64,000 nucleotides of DNA from Saccharomycopsis fibuligera x Saccharomycopsis cf. fibuligera (taxonomy: Eukaryota > Ascomycota > Saccharomycetes > Ascoideales > Saccharomycopsidaceae): the NCBI GenBank assembly GCA_001936135.1, contig CP012816.1, positions 2,539,501 through 2,603,500 of the forward strand. The letters run 5' to 3'. Below the pieces are notes generated by a model, which worked only from the letters and a program-made list of their open reading frames with translations, made no database searches and was not told where the DNA came from. The translations under genes were made by a program, and so were the position numbers. This document shows, one piece after another, positions 1 through 10,085 of the stretch. Numbering within the stretch: position 1 is the first letter of the stretch; every line of letters starts with the position of its first letter.

Positions 1-264
1 AGTAACGATCTTCTCAACACCGCTAGCTGATTGGAATAACTTCTTGTTTTCAAGAGCTTGCATGATTTTCTTTTCTTTTAACTGCTTAGCATTGTTTTTT
101 CTCTGGATCTTATTGTTAGCACGATTCTTTTTGCTGTTGGCGCTAGGGCGAGTCTTTTCAACTTTACCCTGGTTCCGGGCCTTGAGCTGGCCCTTGGAAG
201 CATGTCTGGACTTAAAGGCCTTTTTGTCCTTTTTTAAACCAGATCTGTGTGAATGACCTGCCAT
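1..264 (-). CDS. TSR1: TSR1, 40S ribosome biogenesis factor (N-terminal part)
   Basis: The first 88 codons of a gene that runs off the left edge of the window. The protein opens MAGHSHRSGLKKDKKAFKSR and continues with a Lys/Arg-rich stretch, then a segment ending KLFQSASGVEKIVT. From memory of the family this matches the N-terminus of yeast Tsr1, an essential GTPase-like (catalytically inactive) protein that sits on pre-40S particles in the nucleus and cytoplasm. The highly basic start is typical of its rRNA-binding and nuclear-import region. The start is the ATG at 262-264, which is followed at once by the conserved MAGHSHRS motif. Only about a tenth of the expected ~790-residue protein is visible, so nothing can be said of the domains downstream. 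Confidence 0.9.
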   Translation of the reverse strand, partial: MAGHSHRSGLKKDKKAFKSRHASKGQLKARNQGKVEKTRPSANSKKNRANNKIQRKNNAKQLKEKKIMQALENKKLFQSASGVEKIVT

Positions 265-1220
265 ATTGAATTACCAGCTATGATTGTTTGGCTTATGTCT
301 AGTCCAGTCTGATCTATAACCGTTTGAGTATCACCATCACCACCTCTTCAGTCTCATCAACTGTCTATTGATTTTTTTTAGTGAATTAAATTTTTTTTTG
401 GTTTGTGCATACACATGCATATAGTAACGTGACAAATTAAAAGGGCTAATTTTAAATCACATGAATATCAGCGCTCATTCTGTAGGGCCAACTCAACAAT
501 ACTTTTATCCTTAATCTGTCACAAATCCCCTGTGACATGCACATGATCACTTTCTGTCCACATAGTAGGGAACTGCTCCTTCCATTTTGGGCGAATCTCC
601 ACTGAGTTCACGTGCTCTCTGAGCTTTTTTTTTTTTTTTTTCTTACTCTCGTTTTCGCAGTGTCGCTGGTGCGCCTTTGCCTGCTGGGCAGTTGCCGGGC
701 GCTTCGTTAGACCGCTTGTAGTGGGCAGTCCAGAAAATCAAAAAATATCAATCGTGAAAAATCGTTGACTGGTTGTTAATATCTTGCTTGGTTCTACCAC
801 ATACTGCCAAAATTTAAGACAAATCAATAGTACTACATATACTTATTGTAAGTAATAATGTCGATATCAGTATCTCAGCTCAAAAAATGAATCACAAGAA
901 AAGAGTCGAACAAATGGTTCAACGATTTCAATGTTAATCAAAATAAAGAATTCTGGAACCATGGCACGAAAGGGAATGGATGATAGTGTGAAATTGAACG
1001 AAAAGACAAGAATGATCAAAGTTCCAAGGATTACAAAGTAAATAAGACGTATCAAGACAATATACCAATTTGCCATGAACACCTTTCGGTGAACTATGGC
1101 ACCCTCTGCTTGAATATTGTACGGGAATTTTTCAAATCATATAAGCAATAATGTTAAATAGCGGCAGAATAGCAAACAGTTTGGCAAAAACAAATATTAA
1201 ACATGAGCTCGGAAGACCAA
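265..1220. other. TSR1-RPS29 divergent intergenic region
   Basis: The shared upstream region of TSR1 and RPS29. It holds a T run at about 626-641, a short GC-richer patch at about 655-730, and a 69-codon hydrophobic ORF on the minus strand (867-1076) that I do not accept as a gene. The probable first, non-coding exon of RPS29 lies just before 1221. Confidence 0.6.
353..399 (-). promoter_or_regulatory. PAC-like and RRPE-like elements upstream of TSR1
   Basis: Read on the minus strand, GATGAG lies at 358-353, and an A-rich stretch containing AAAATTT lies at about 399-388. They are roughly 90 and 125 bases upstream of the TSR1 start. Paired PAC and RRPE motifs are the known signature of yeast ribosome-biogenesis promoters. 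The cores are short and common, so this is a suggestion from position and gene type. Confidence 0.35.
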
Positions 1221-1615
1221 GTATGTCTTTGTGAACAATTTGGTATCACCACAATGACTACCGAAACTTCCATAGTCAAATTGAAATTCATAAAGATTTC
1301 CTATCTCCAAATTCCTATTGCATATCCACCAAAGCTTTGGTTTACTATAAACAAGAAATGGCGGTTATAAGCTCATTTTTGACATTATGTTGGAAACAAC
1401 ATGTGTCTTACAGATCCAAAGCCGGAGTTTGTCAAGTAAAACTATACTGCAAGAATCGTTACAGTCTAAGTTTTATCCAACTGCTTCAAGCAAGAACAGG
1501 TCTCTTGCCCCATTCCCTTATGCCATCGTTGAAAAAAAAAATCTGGAAGCGTGAAGAGCTCATCACAATAATAAAATAATCAGAGTTCCTTTTTTTACTA
1601 ACTGTCTTTCTCTAG
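1221..1615 (+). other. Probable 5'UTR intron of RPS29
   Basis: GTATGT begins at 1221, a perfect TACTAAC branch site lies at 1596-1602, and TCTAG ends at 1615, only four bases before the RPS29 ATG. All three are consensus yeast splice signals in the right order and spacing (395 nt, branch-to-acceptor 13 nt). The intron would lie entirely in the leader. One oddity is an ATG at 1203 in the presumed first exon. In the spliced mRNA it would open an out-of-frame upstream ORF unless transcription starts downstream of it. Confidence 0.65.
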
Positions 1616-1619
1616 CAAT

Positions 1620-1790
1620 ATGGCTCACGAAAACGTTTGGTTCTCTCACCCAAGAAGATACGGTAAAGGCTCAAGACAATGCCGTGTCTGTTCTTCCCAC
1701 CAAGGTTTGATCAGAAAATACGGTTTGGACATCTGCCGTCAATGTTTCAGAGAAAAGGCCAAGGACATTGGTTTCAACAAATTCCGTTAG
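1620..1790 (+). CDS. RPS29: 40S ribosomal protein S29 (uS14)
   Basis: A complete 56-residue protein beginning [20 protein letters not shown]. It has the CxxC...CxxC zinc-ribbon (CRVC at about residues 21-24 and CRQC at about 39-42) that defines eukaryotic uS14, and it ends in a basic GFNKFR tail. Yeast Rps29 is also 56 residues. It belongs to the head of the small ribosomal subunit. Codon choice is strongly biased toward the preferred yeast set, as expected for a ribosomal protein. An intron acceptor lies directly upstream, so the ATG is probably the first codon of exon 2 with only a short leader. Confidence 0.97.
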   Translation: MAHENVWFSHPRRYGKGSRQCRVCSSHQGLIRKYGLDICRQCFREKAKDIGFNKFR

Positions 1791-2983
1791 GGTCTTTATC
1801 CATTTAACAACAATAAAAATGATGCTGATGCTGCTGCTGCTAATGCTGTTACTGTTTTGAAATCATCGGTTTAGTTGCGGGTCAGTTAGTGGTTAGTCAG
1901 CCAGTATTTTCTTTTTTTTTCTGTATTGTGTGCTTGTTGATTATTTGGTTAAGTCTTACTTCACCTTTTTTTTGCTATGCATAATTATTATAATAAATAT
2001 TTTGAAAGAAATAATTACTCTTTTTTTCTATTTGTTTTTCTTCGCATTAGAACCATTCGTTACCATAAGATGCTAAAAGTGGGTAGTATGATATTGAAGC
2101 TTGAATATTGAGAAACTTCTAAGGTCTTGCAAGTTGTAGAATCAAGTTGACTGTATATGCTGAGACTGCCTATAAATCAAAGTTGTAGTAACAAACTCTA
2201 CAAGTCAACATGAGACAGCTAATACGTCACTACAAAAGATCATCATTGCTTAAGAAAATACAATTAGTACTATTAAATTTCACAAATAAAGCTAAAAAAT
2301 GACAAGAGAGGAAAAAAGCGAAGACACCAATGATAAGTCAAAAATAAAAAGGAATATTAGTGCAGTTAAGCAAATAGTGAATATTAACAACTAAACACAC
2401 CAAAAAGGAAAACTAAACACTGAGAATTCTGCAAAATGATCAAGTAGAAACAAATTACCACGTAAAAGGTGTAAATTAGCTAACCCGCGAGAGCCAACGT
2501 GTATCAATTGTGAAATCTTGCAAAACTCATAGCAATGAAATGGAGACAACATTTGTACAGATTTTTACTCTTATATCCTGATATCTTACTATTTTCTTTT
2601 TTTTTTTTTTTTTATCTCGTCTTTCCTCTTTTTTGTTTTCTTTTTGTTTTTTCTTTTTTTACAGTTTTTGATTTTGTTTTGATCATAGAAGTAAAACAGC
2701 TTTCACAGAAAACTGATAGTGAAACAGTAGATAATAATTTAGAAAAAAAGCTAATAACACATTGCATGAATACTCATAAAGTAAAAAGACATAATAATGC
2801 TGAAAAATTATGAAACGGTGGGGGAATATCCAACCTGAGTTTTTATCAAACAAATACAATGAACAAATATCGTAACCAGACAATTAAACAAGCAAGCAAA
2901 ACAAACCAAAATCAAAATCAAAATCAAAATCAAATTAAAACAAATAAAAAACTGATGCAAATAAATTTGTCATGTTAACGCTA
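1791..2983. other. RPS29-STE23 convergent intergenic region
   Basis: This stretch contains the 3' regions of both neighbours and is very AT-rich. A T tract lies near 2600-2615, and an (AATCAA)n run of about four units lies near 2908-2935. I see no supportable gene in it. Confidence 0.6.
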
Positions 2984-5900
2984 TCAAAGTTTTGGATCCA
3001 AAAGCCCTTCTTCTTCTTCTTCTTCTTCTTCTTCTTCATTATAAGTTTTATAGTAATCCAAATTAATAATTGGCTTGCCACTGGTGGACATATGCAAGCA
3101 GCTTCTAAATTCAATAATGTCATCAATGTTGGTCCCTTGAGGATATTCTTCAGGGATTTTTTCATCAGCGGTTCCTTCTTCCGCTCTAGTCTTTTCATTT
3201 CTACCTTTATAATGGACAACCAATCTCTTGGAAGTAAATTCGCTTAAAAAGTATTTTTCAAAAAACACAACAAGATCATTTTTAGTCACTTTAACAAGGT
3301 TTTTCAACTTCAAGTTGGTGATATTGAAATTGTAAAAATTGCCATAGATTTTATTGGCATAAGTTGATCCTTCATCATTCAAATTCTTGTATTTTAACTT
3401 GTTTTTATAAGAGCTGGCTAACGACTCGACTTTTTTGGCGAACTCCTCATCAGTCATTTTGTAAATTAATTTTTTCAAACCATTATGTAGGAAATCTTTG
3501 ATTCTGTATTCCAAATAATAGCTTGACTTGACACTACTTTGAACCAATACTCTAAAACCAGCCATAGTTCTTGTGTTTTGCACTGAACTAAAGACGACAT
3601 AACCTAATTGTTCTTTTGTTCTTAATTGATCAAAAAGGGGTTCTCTCGAGATAACTTTAAACAAATCAGCCAAAACAATTAATTTACCAGAATCTTGTGT
3701 GCCATTTTGGTGCTGCAAGTCTGCGTAAATTTTGTACAATTCATCAATTTGGTAAAAATACAAGACACAAGAGTTTACATTATCAACATCTTCTTCATAT
3801 TTGAATATCGAACCTTGGCTTAACATTGCAGTTCTGCTTTTGAAATTTAAGCCTTGCACTGAGGATAGATTCTTGTAGTTGACCTTCTCAATAAAGTCTG
3901 TTTTGATAATATTTTTGATATCAAGAATTTCTTTATCATCAAAGTTACCGTGGGTTAAGACTGACAAATAAAATTGCTTGAAAAGAAGTTTAGCAAAATT
4001 GCTGAAAGTTTCATAATTAATGTACTCATCGTTGTTAGAACCATCTTCATTGACCAAATATTCCAACTTATGCTTGGAACTCCACATATTTTCTTGTAAC
4101 AACACATACGAAGAAGACGCAATTTGAGCATACGGATCTGTGAATTTGATATTTTTAAGACGTTTAGTGACATTGTCTTTGATCAACTTGAATTTTGTTG
4201 GGTTATTAAAATCTTTATCGTTTTGGAAATCAACAATTCCCTGAAGTAATTTCTTCAACAAAACAGGAACTTTATCACTGAACCCGCTAACAAGCAACTC
4301 GATACCTTTAGAATTAGTGAAAACTTCGCCACGCAAACTGACTAATGATGATTGGTAAAGCTCGTCATTCAACTTAAAAATAACAAGTTCGTTGAAAATG
4401 GTAGTCAAGATAGAATTGACGGGAGTGAATAAAGCATTTGGTAAAGCAAAAAAAATCCTGACACTACCCTTTGGCACGAAAAATCTATCATCCTTTTTAA
4501 CCCAATATTCAAAAACATTGGTCTTTTCAAGCAAAAGTGGTCTAGTTTTTGATTTTGTACCTCTGAGATCTTCAGTCTTTATGGAGAAATTTTTTGGAAT
4601 AAATGGGTTAGGCAAAGGAGGAAGGTGGAGATGAGTATTCAAATTAGCCTGTCTTATGGACTGCAACAAATCAGAGTTCATGTCTTCAATCAGATACCTG
4701 CTGCCGTACCATCTTTCCTTCAACGGTAGTTCACTGTCATTGATATGATGATTAACAATATAGACCATGAAACTTTTTTCGTTCAACATTTCAAGAGTGT
4801 TTTGAATTGATTTAAAATTGAATTTTTTATTAAAAGAGCAATGGAAATTCAATAAGAGGTTTTTGGTTTCATCAGTTAAAAATTTCTCTTGCATTGTAGC
4901 TGCATAATTAGCAACCGTATTCATGATAAAATTGCTTTTTTCTCTAAATTTGAAATGCACTTTTGAAACTTCTACAAGTTCATCGAAAACTTGGCGGAAG
5001 TCGTCTTCTTTGAGAGTTTTGAGATAGTTGATATATTGGAAAACTGACTTAATAATGTTATCAGTGTTAGCCAATCCTTCATCAGTAGTTTCTACCTCAC
5101 AGTCAAATAAATAATTATTGTTGCAAACTGCCCTTAGAGACGTAGTCAAGTCAACGGCCCAGTTTTTAATTACTTTGAAATAATACAACAACGATCCCTT
5201 AGACTCGTGCCCCATTAAATAACTGATACAAGCGCCCGGTCTGAAATGGAAATCTTGTTCTTCGTCCAATTGTACGAAAAATCTCACTTGGACTCTTTTG
5301 ATATTTTTCACTGGTTTTACTTTAATGATTTTGCCTAGCTGAGCTGGGGTAAGTAAGCTAGTTGATTCGGCCACTTGATTGATCTTGTCAAGCTTGACAT
5401 TTTTGTCTTCAATGGCAGTGAAGTATTTGGCAGCTAATTGAGACAATTCGTCCAATGAGTGATTACTGAGTATACACAACTTCATGATGTTTGCAGAGTA
5501 GTGAGTATTGTACCATTTTAGCAATTCGTCTCTAGCGTCGATGCCCCTTTGCAAAGGGTCTTTTTGCAAAGTTTCCAAGTTTCCGGTAGAGAATTTTGTG
5601 TAAGGATGGCTTAAATTGGCGGTTGCCTTTTCTAGTTGATGTAGTCTCCAACTATCGTTATCCAAGTTTTTATCATTTTCAGAATTGATAGCATTAATTT
5701 CTCTATCTTGACCATCTTGACTGAATAACGGGTTGATAAAAAACTGTGAGAATCTGTCCAAGGCGCCGTCCAAGTAACTGGCGCTAACTTCAAAATAGTA
5801 GTTGGTGCTGTGAGAAGCAGTGTAAGCATTAGATCTGCCAGAATGATCACCCAAGTAGCTCGAGTATTCGTTTTCTTTAGGGAACTTGGAGGTGCCCATG

Positions 5901-6142
5901 AACAACAAGTGCTCGCAAAAATGGGCCAAGCCCTGCAAATTTGCCGGATCATTTATGGATCCTACATGGACATCAATAGAAGCGGCGGCTTTTTCAGCTT
6001 GAGAATCATGAATCAAGAGGACCTCCAAGTTGTTGGGTAATCTGATGATGCGGTAGTCGCGGTCGTCAAGATCCGGTTTGACCAAGTCATTGGCAATGAT
6101 CTTGTAGGGGAGTTGCGCAGCAACTGGGGCGCTTGCGGTCAT
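2984..6142 (-). CDS. STE23: Insulinase-family (M16) metalloprotease, Ste23-like
   Basis: A 1052-residue insulysin-type zinc protease. The inverted zinc motif HxxEH is present as HFCEH (H74, E77, H78), and the distal ligand is E155 in INSENDKNL. The C-terminal half carries the family signature FDQLRTKEQLGYVVFSS. S. cerevisiae Ste23 is 1027 residues and helps trim the a-factor precursor N-terminally. Insulysins also degrade other short peptides inside their closed chamber. No signal peptide is visible, in line with a cytosolic or peripheral protein. The C-terminus ends in an unusual run of ten Glu encoded by a GAA repeat (near 3008-3037), just before GLLDPKL. The paralogous Axl1 is the alternative assignment, but intact catalytic residues and overall similarity favour Ste23. 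Confidence 0.9.
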   Translation of the reverse strand: MTASAPVAAQLPYKIIANDLVKPDLDDRDYRIIRLPNNLEVLLIHDSQAEKAAASIDVHVGSINDPANLQGLAHFCEHLLFMGTSKFPKENEYSSYLGDHSGRSNAYTASHSTNYYFEVSASYLDGALDRFSQFFINPLFSQDGQDREINAINSENDKNLDNDSWRLHQLEKATANLSHPYTKFSTGNLETLQKDPLQRGIDARDELLKWYNTHYSANIMKLCILSNHSLDELSQLAAKYFTAIEDKNVKLDKINQVAESTSLLTPAQLGKIIKVKPVKNIKRVQVRFFVQLDEEQDFHFRPGACISYLMGHESKGSLLYYFKVIKNWAVDLTTSLRAVCNNNYLFDCEVETTDEGLANTDNIIKSVFQYINYLKTLKEDDFRQVFDELVEVSKVHFKFREKSNFIMNTVANYAATMQEKFLTDETKNLLLNFHCSFNKKFNFKSIQNTLEMLNEKSFMVYIVNHHINDSELPLKERWYGSRYLIEDMNSDLLQSIRQANLNTHLHLPPLPNPFIPKNFSIKTEDLRGTKSKTRPLLLEKTNVFEYWVKKDDRFFVPKGSVRIFFALPNALFTPVNSILTTIFNELVIFKLNDELYQSSLVSLRGEVFTNSKGIELLVSGFSDKVPVLLKKLLQGIVDFQNDKDFNNPTKFKLIKDNVTKRLKNIKFTDPYAQIASSSYVLLQENMWSSKHKLEYLVNEDGSNNDEYINYETFSNFAKLLFKQFYLSVLTHGNFDDKEILDIKNIIKTDFIEKVNYKNLSSVQGLNFKSRTAMLSQGSIFKYEEDVDNVNSCVLYFYQIDELYKIYADLQHQNGTQDSGKLIVLADLFKVISREPLFDQLRTKEQLGYVVFSSVQNTRTMAGFRVLVQSSVKSSYYLEYRIKDFLHNGLKKLIYKMTDEEFAKKVESLASSYKNKLKYKNLNDEGSTYANKIYGNFYNFNITNLKLKNLVKVTKNDLVVFFEKYFLSEFTSKRLVVHYKGRNEKTRAEEGTADEKIPEEYPQGTNIDDIIEFRSCLHMSTSGKPIINLDYYKTYNEEEEEEEEEEGLLDPKL

Positions 6143-6569
6143 GGTTGAAGCACAGATTGCAAGAGGGGGGCTGTTGCGGTTGATGCTGATGAAACTCTAT
6201 AATTGCAGCTGTTGCAGTAACTTCTCAGACAAAAGAAAACAGGAAAAATCGAGAAGAAAACCAAATATAGGTATAAGCCACTACTAGAGGCAATATGAAG
6301 AAAACGGTGACGAAAACAGGACTACCCGACTAGTGGATTGGGGAGGCGGTAGTAGTTTCATTGACTATCGCAGGGCGGTGCAGAAGACCAGGCGGGGGCG
6401 CCTAATAAAAAAAAAAAAAAAAAAAAAAAAAAAAGAATTGCTGAAGAGAAAAATTGAAAAAAAAAAAAAGTAAAATACAGGGCGCTGACAAAGCGATGTC
6501 GGCGATCAATTAGGATGGAATATGCACTGGCAAAAGAAGTGCCTGTCTGCAACACTGGAGAAACAATAG

Positions 6570-6614
6570 AGAAGAAGAGAAGAAGAGAAGAAGAGAAGAA
6601 GAGAAGAAGAAAAG
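6570..6614. repeat. Purine-only tandem repeat (GAAGAAGA-type)
   Basis: Direct repeats of GAAGAAGA/GAGAAGAA units without a single pyrimidine on the plus strand. It lies between the divergent STE23 and SMF3 promoters. Homopurine tracts of this kind favour nucleosome exclusion and can form triplex DNA. Confidence 0.75.
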
Positions 6615-7647
6615 AGGAAACGCCGTGGATAAATAGTAGATGGGGACACGCGACAATAACAACGGCAGCAAGGGTCGGCGGCTAACTATTAAGATGAGGA
6701 TGACCAGTGCTAAGCGCTGAGCCTAAGCGCTGGCGGCGGTTGGCTGTTGTGTCTCGCCTACAAGAGCGTGGACAGCTGTCTATGCGAAAGAATGTCTGGA
6801 GCCGTCTCCACTGACTGTTTATATCTACACCGCCAGGGACACCACAGACACCGGCAACAGACACTGGCAAAGTACTCTGTTTTGCCATCGCCAGTCTGCG
6901 GCGAGGTTTAGAAAAGGGCAAGGTAGCATCAGCATCCTGTCTGCTGCTACTTTCCTCGGCGGTTTCCTTAGAACTGCTGTGTAGCTGGTGTTGAGCAGCA
7001 GGCGAACTGCCGCCAGACAGCTTTGATCTCGGGAAAGGCTTCCCGATGCGGAAACGTCACAACCCTCTCGTCCCATCTATATATACTACTGTAAGCTGCC
7101 GCGCAACACTCCAGCACCATCGACCATTAGTACCGAGAAGATACTCTTGTTGGATATTCGCCTCTGTGGTTGTTTGTTTTTTTCTTTTGTTTTTTCTTTC
7201 TTTCTTTCTTTCTTTCTTCTGTGTAAGCGTGTTTATTCTGCTTGCCATTCTAACGCTTGAGTTCAACGGCTATTTGGCCATGGATCTCTGTCCCAAAAAA
7301 GAGTCTCAGTATTTGCTGCTAATCTGCGCTGGAGGATGTTTCTGCCAGAGTGCAGTACTGGCCTTTCTGAATTGTGTCTAGAGCCGCTGATGTGCCAGAG
7401 TACATCAGTCTGAATTGCAGAGTGCCGCCGCCAGCGAATCCCGGGGCAATTCACAGCACTGGTACTTGAGTACCGGCAATGTGACACGTTAGAGCTGCAA
7501 CCGACAGACGCACAATTGGCAACTAGCGCCTTGTTGCTGGATGCCCGGTGACAGTCGAGCACATATAAGCAAATCCCATCGCGCCAGGGCTGCTAACCGG
7601 TCAAAGTCCTCGCAGTCACCAAGCCGAAGCTGCTACATTGATGCTCT

Positions 7648-7654
7648 TATATAG
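7648..7654 (+). promoter_or_regulatory. TATA box candidate for SMF3-like gene
   Basis: TATATAG lies about 215 bases upstream of the SMF3-like start codon, a reasonable distance for a yeast core promoter with a 100-150 nt leader. A second TATA-like stretch near 7078-7090 is too far upstream to be the main one unless the leader is long. Confidence 0.4.
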
Positions 7655-7868
7655 TGTAGCACATAGCTCTGCTGCTCTTTCGAAAGCCCACTAACCAACT
7701 AAACCGCATCGCAATCAGACACCGGCACATTCAGACAGCAGTACGCTCAGATTACTTCCTTAGCCTGCTGACTTCCCAACTCAAATTCAGCTGTGTCGGC
7801 AGAAAAGAAAAAAGAAAAGTAAGGAAAGCTTTCGCACACACATAGTGCTCGCACAATAAAACACAAAA

Positions 7869-9578
7869 ATGAGCTACCTCGGCGATCTCCGTCGAATATT
7901 CAAAAACTCTACAAGGTTCTTCCTCCAGTCGATATTTGTTGCCGTTTCCTTCATTGACCCTGGCAATTTCTCCTCAAACACAACCAGTGGGGCCACTTAC
8001 CAGTACAAGCTTCTTTTCATCATTTTCATTTCCAACGTCTTTGCCATCTTGCTTCAATGTCTTTGTATCAAGCTTGGCTCCGTCACTGGTCTAGACCTTG
8101 CGGAAAATTGTCGCAAGCATTTGCCCCGCAACGTCAATTTGGCCCTTTATGTGTTCTCCGAATTGGCTATCATTGCCACTGACTTGGCAGAAGTCGTGGG
8201 CACCGCAGTGGCTCTAGAGATTCTTTTCCACGTTCCACTAAACTATGGCGTTTTGCTTACGGTGTTTGACGTCATTGCAATTTTGTTCTTCTACAATGCT
8301 GACAGTTCGATCTCTAAAATAAGGCTCTTCGAATTCATGGTATCAATTCTTGTGGGACTGACTATACTATGTTTTATCATGGAACTATTCAAAGTCGATA
8401 TTTCTAGCAAGCGCGAATTGTTTGAAGGATTCTTGCCTTCGAGAGACTTGTTGCAGGACAAAGCAGTATACTTGGGCTGCGCAATCGTTGGGGCAACAGT
8501 GATGCCTCATTCGTTGTTTTTAGGTTCTTCTCTAGTGCAGCCTAGATTGAAAGAATATGACCGCCAGCATGGCTTGCTCGGCAGCAAAGATAGCGTCGAG
8601 TCAGAAGCAAGGTCTGGTGAAAATCAGCTTCTTCTTCATTCCGGCAGCAACCACCAGGATACGCCATCAAGCTTGCCAGCATCGGCGCACAACAACGATG
8701 GTTACAATGATGGCTCTGCAGTTCTTAGTAATTTTGGCATCCGCTCAAACAACAGCGACTTGGATAAAAAACATCAGCCTTCAGCAGAATCAATTAGCCA
8801 CTCCTTACCTTATTCTTACGGTGAGCTCATCATTTCATTGTTTTTTGTCGCCACGTTCGTCAATTCCGCTATTTTGATTGTTGCTGGTTCAGCATTATAT
8901 GGCACTCCGGATGCTGAAGACGCCGATTTGGTTTCCATTTACCGCCTTCTTACCCAATACGTTTCGCAAAGTGCCGGGCTTGTGTTTGCCCTCGCCATGT
9001 TGTTTTCTGGTCAAGCATCAGGGCTTGTGGTGACACTAGCTGGACAAGTAGTCTCTGAAGGGTTCATACATTGGACATTTAAGCCTTGGGTGAGAAGGCT
9101 TCTTACTAGACTGATTGCCATTATCCCTTGCCTTTTAGTCACTTATACTATGGGAAACAAGGGGATTAATGATATTTTAAATGGTAGTCAAGTAGTACTT
9201 TCTTTCATATTGCCTTTTTGCTCAGCACCATTGGTTTATTTTACTTGTTCTAAGAAAATAATGAGAGTCAAACTAAGTAACCGGAAAAATAAAAACTCTT
9301 TGGTTGGTAGCACTACTACAACGGAACATAATGATGGCCATGTTGGTGGTGCTGATGGTATCAATTATGGTACAATTGATAGCCTCAATGTTGACGGCAG
9401 CGCAGAACTTCACAATGACAGTAGCATTGGTGCGCTCAGCATTTTTGAAGAAGATGGAGTCAAGTATGTTGACTATTCTAATAGCACAACATTAGCAACA
9501 GTGTCTATTGTTGCTTGGGCAACAATTGCGGTTTTGAATGGCATGAATATTGTATTTATGGTTCAAGGGTTGGTTTAG
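7869..9578 (+). CDS. SMF3: Nramp-family divalent metal transporter, Smf3-like
   Basis: A 569-residue membrane protein with the Nramp metal-site motifs DPGN (residues 30-33) in TM1 and MPHS (from residue 212) in TM6, plus the TM8-9 signature SGQASGLVVTLAGQVVSEGF. About 11 hydrophobic segments are visible. The block IATDLAEVVGTAVAL and the general sequence are closer to S. cerevisiae Smf3 (vacuolar, exports stored iron to the cytosol) than to Smf1/Smf2, so I call it Smf3-like. It is longer than Smf3 (473 residues) because of a hydrophilic Ser/Asn/Gln insert at about residues 230-310, between TM6 and TM7, and a longer loop at about 475-535. The start ATG is followed after ~18 residues by TM1, so the N-terminal tail is very short. 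Iron-dependent control is known for Smf3 but is not demonstrable here. Confidence 0.88.
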   Translation: MSYLGDLRRIFKNSTRFFLQSIFVAVSFIDPGNFSSNTTSGATYQYKLLFIIFISNVFAILLQCLCIKLGSVTGLDLAENCRKHLPRNVNLALYVFSELAIIATDLAEVVGTAVALEILFHVPLNYGVLLTVFDVIAILFFYNADSSISKIRLFEFMVSILVGLTILCFIMELFKVDISSKRELFEGFLPSRDLLQDKAVYLGCAIVGATVMPHSLFLGSSLVQPRLKEYDRQHGLLGSKDSVESEARSGENQLLLHSGSNHQDTPSSLPASAHNNDGYNDGSAVLSNFGIRSNNSDLDKKHQPSAESISHSLPYSYGELIISLFFVATFVNSAILIVAGSALYGTPDAEDADLVSIYRLLTQYVSQSAGLVFALAMLFSGQASGLVVTLAGQVVSEGFIHWTFKPWVRRLLTRLIAIIPCLLVTYTMGNKGINDILNGSQVVLSFILPFCSAPLVYFTCSKKIMRVKLSNRKNKNSLVGSTTTTEHNDGHVGGADGINYGTIDSLNVDGSAELHNDSSIGALSIFEEDGVKYVDYSNSTTLATVSIVAWATIAVLNGMNIVFMVQGLV

Positions 9579-10085
9579 GTTCAGTTTTAGTTATTATTGT
9601 TTAGCTTTTTTGAAAGTTTGTTGAACTGTCTTTTCATTTGTCGGCCATTTACTTTTTTGTATGATTCTCATAAAGTTTACCATTATTTACACATTATTAC
9701 CGTAACAGTTTTTTTTTTTTTTTTACTTTTCTTTTCCTCGATCTTGATTTAACTGTTCTTTATATAATTTGGTTCAACTTGCATTTATCTTAGGCATTAA
9801 TTCGAAGGTTTCTATTTACTGGAGACCTCCCAATTGTTACGCAATAAATTACAGAGTACCTTTTATGAAAATCTTTTTTCCAATTGTAACACATATATTA
9901 TGTACAGTGATGTCTATTTACAACATAAACCAAGGGACAATATACCCTCTTCTAACAAAAAAAAAAAAAAGAACATTAAGCCAAATAAACAGAAAAAGAA
10001 AAATAAAAAATTTGAATGCATCTTTTTCAGCGGTGTCTCTCGCCTACAACACCCGCCTCATTGATCATCAAAGCCAGTCACTCAC
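9579..10085. other. SMF3-MHR1 convergent 3' region
   Basis: The tail-to-tail region of two genes. It contains a T run at about 9710-9724 and an A run at about 9957-9971, and otherwise AT-rich sequence suited to 3'-end formation. No gene is seen. Confidence 0.6.

Larger units (their letters stand above)
6143..7868. other. STE23-SMF3 divergent intergenic region
   Basis: A long (1.7 kb) shared upstream region. It holds an A run at about 6408-6434, a purine-only tandem repeat at about 6570-6614, and a GC-richer section (about 6660-7060) with a repeated AGCGCT core. It also has a pyrimidine tract with TTTC repeats at about 7178-7218 and TATA-like sites at 7078-7090 and 7648-7654. The short ORFs here show no family resemblance. 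Such length is unusual in this window and could reflect complex control of the transporter gene. Confidence 0.5.

Noticed and set aside
867-1076. 69-codon hydrophobic ORF on the minus strand between TSR1 and RPS29
   Set aside because: It has no recognised family or supporting context, and AT-rich spacers often give short hydrophobic ORFs. A real small membrane protein cannot be excluded.
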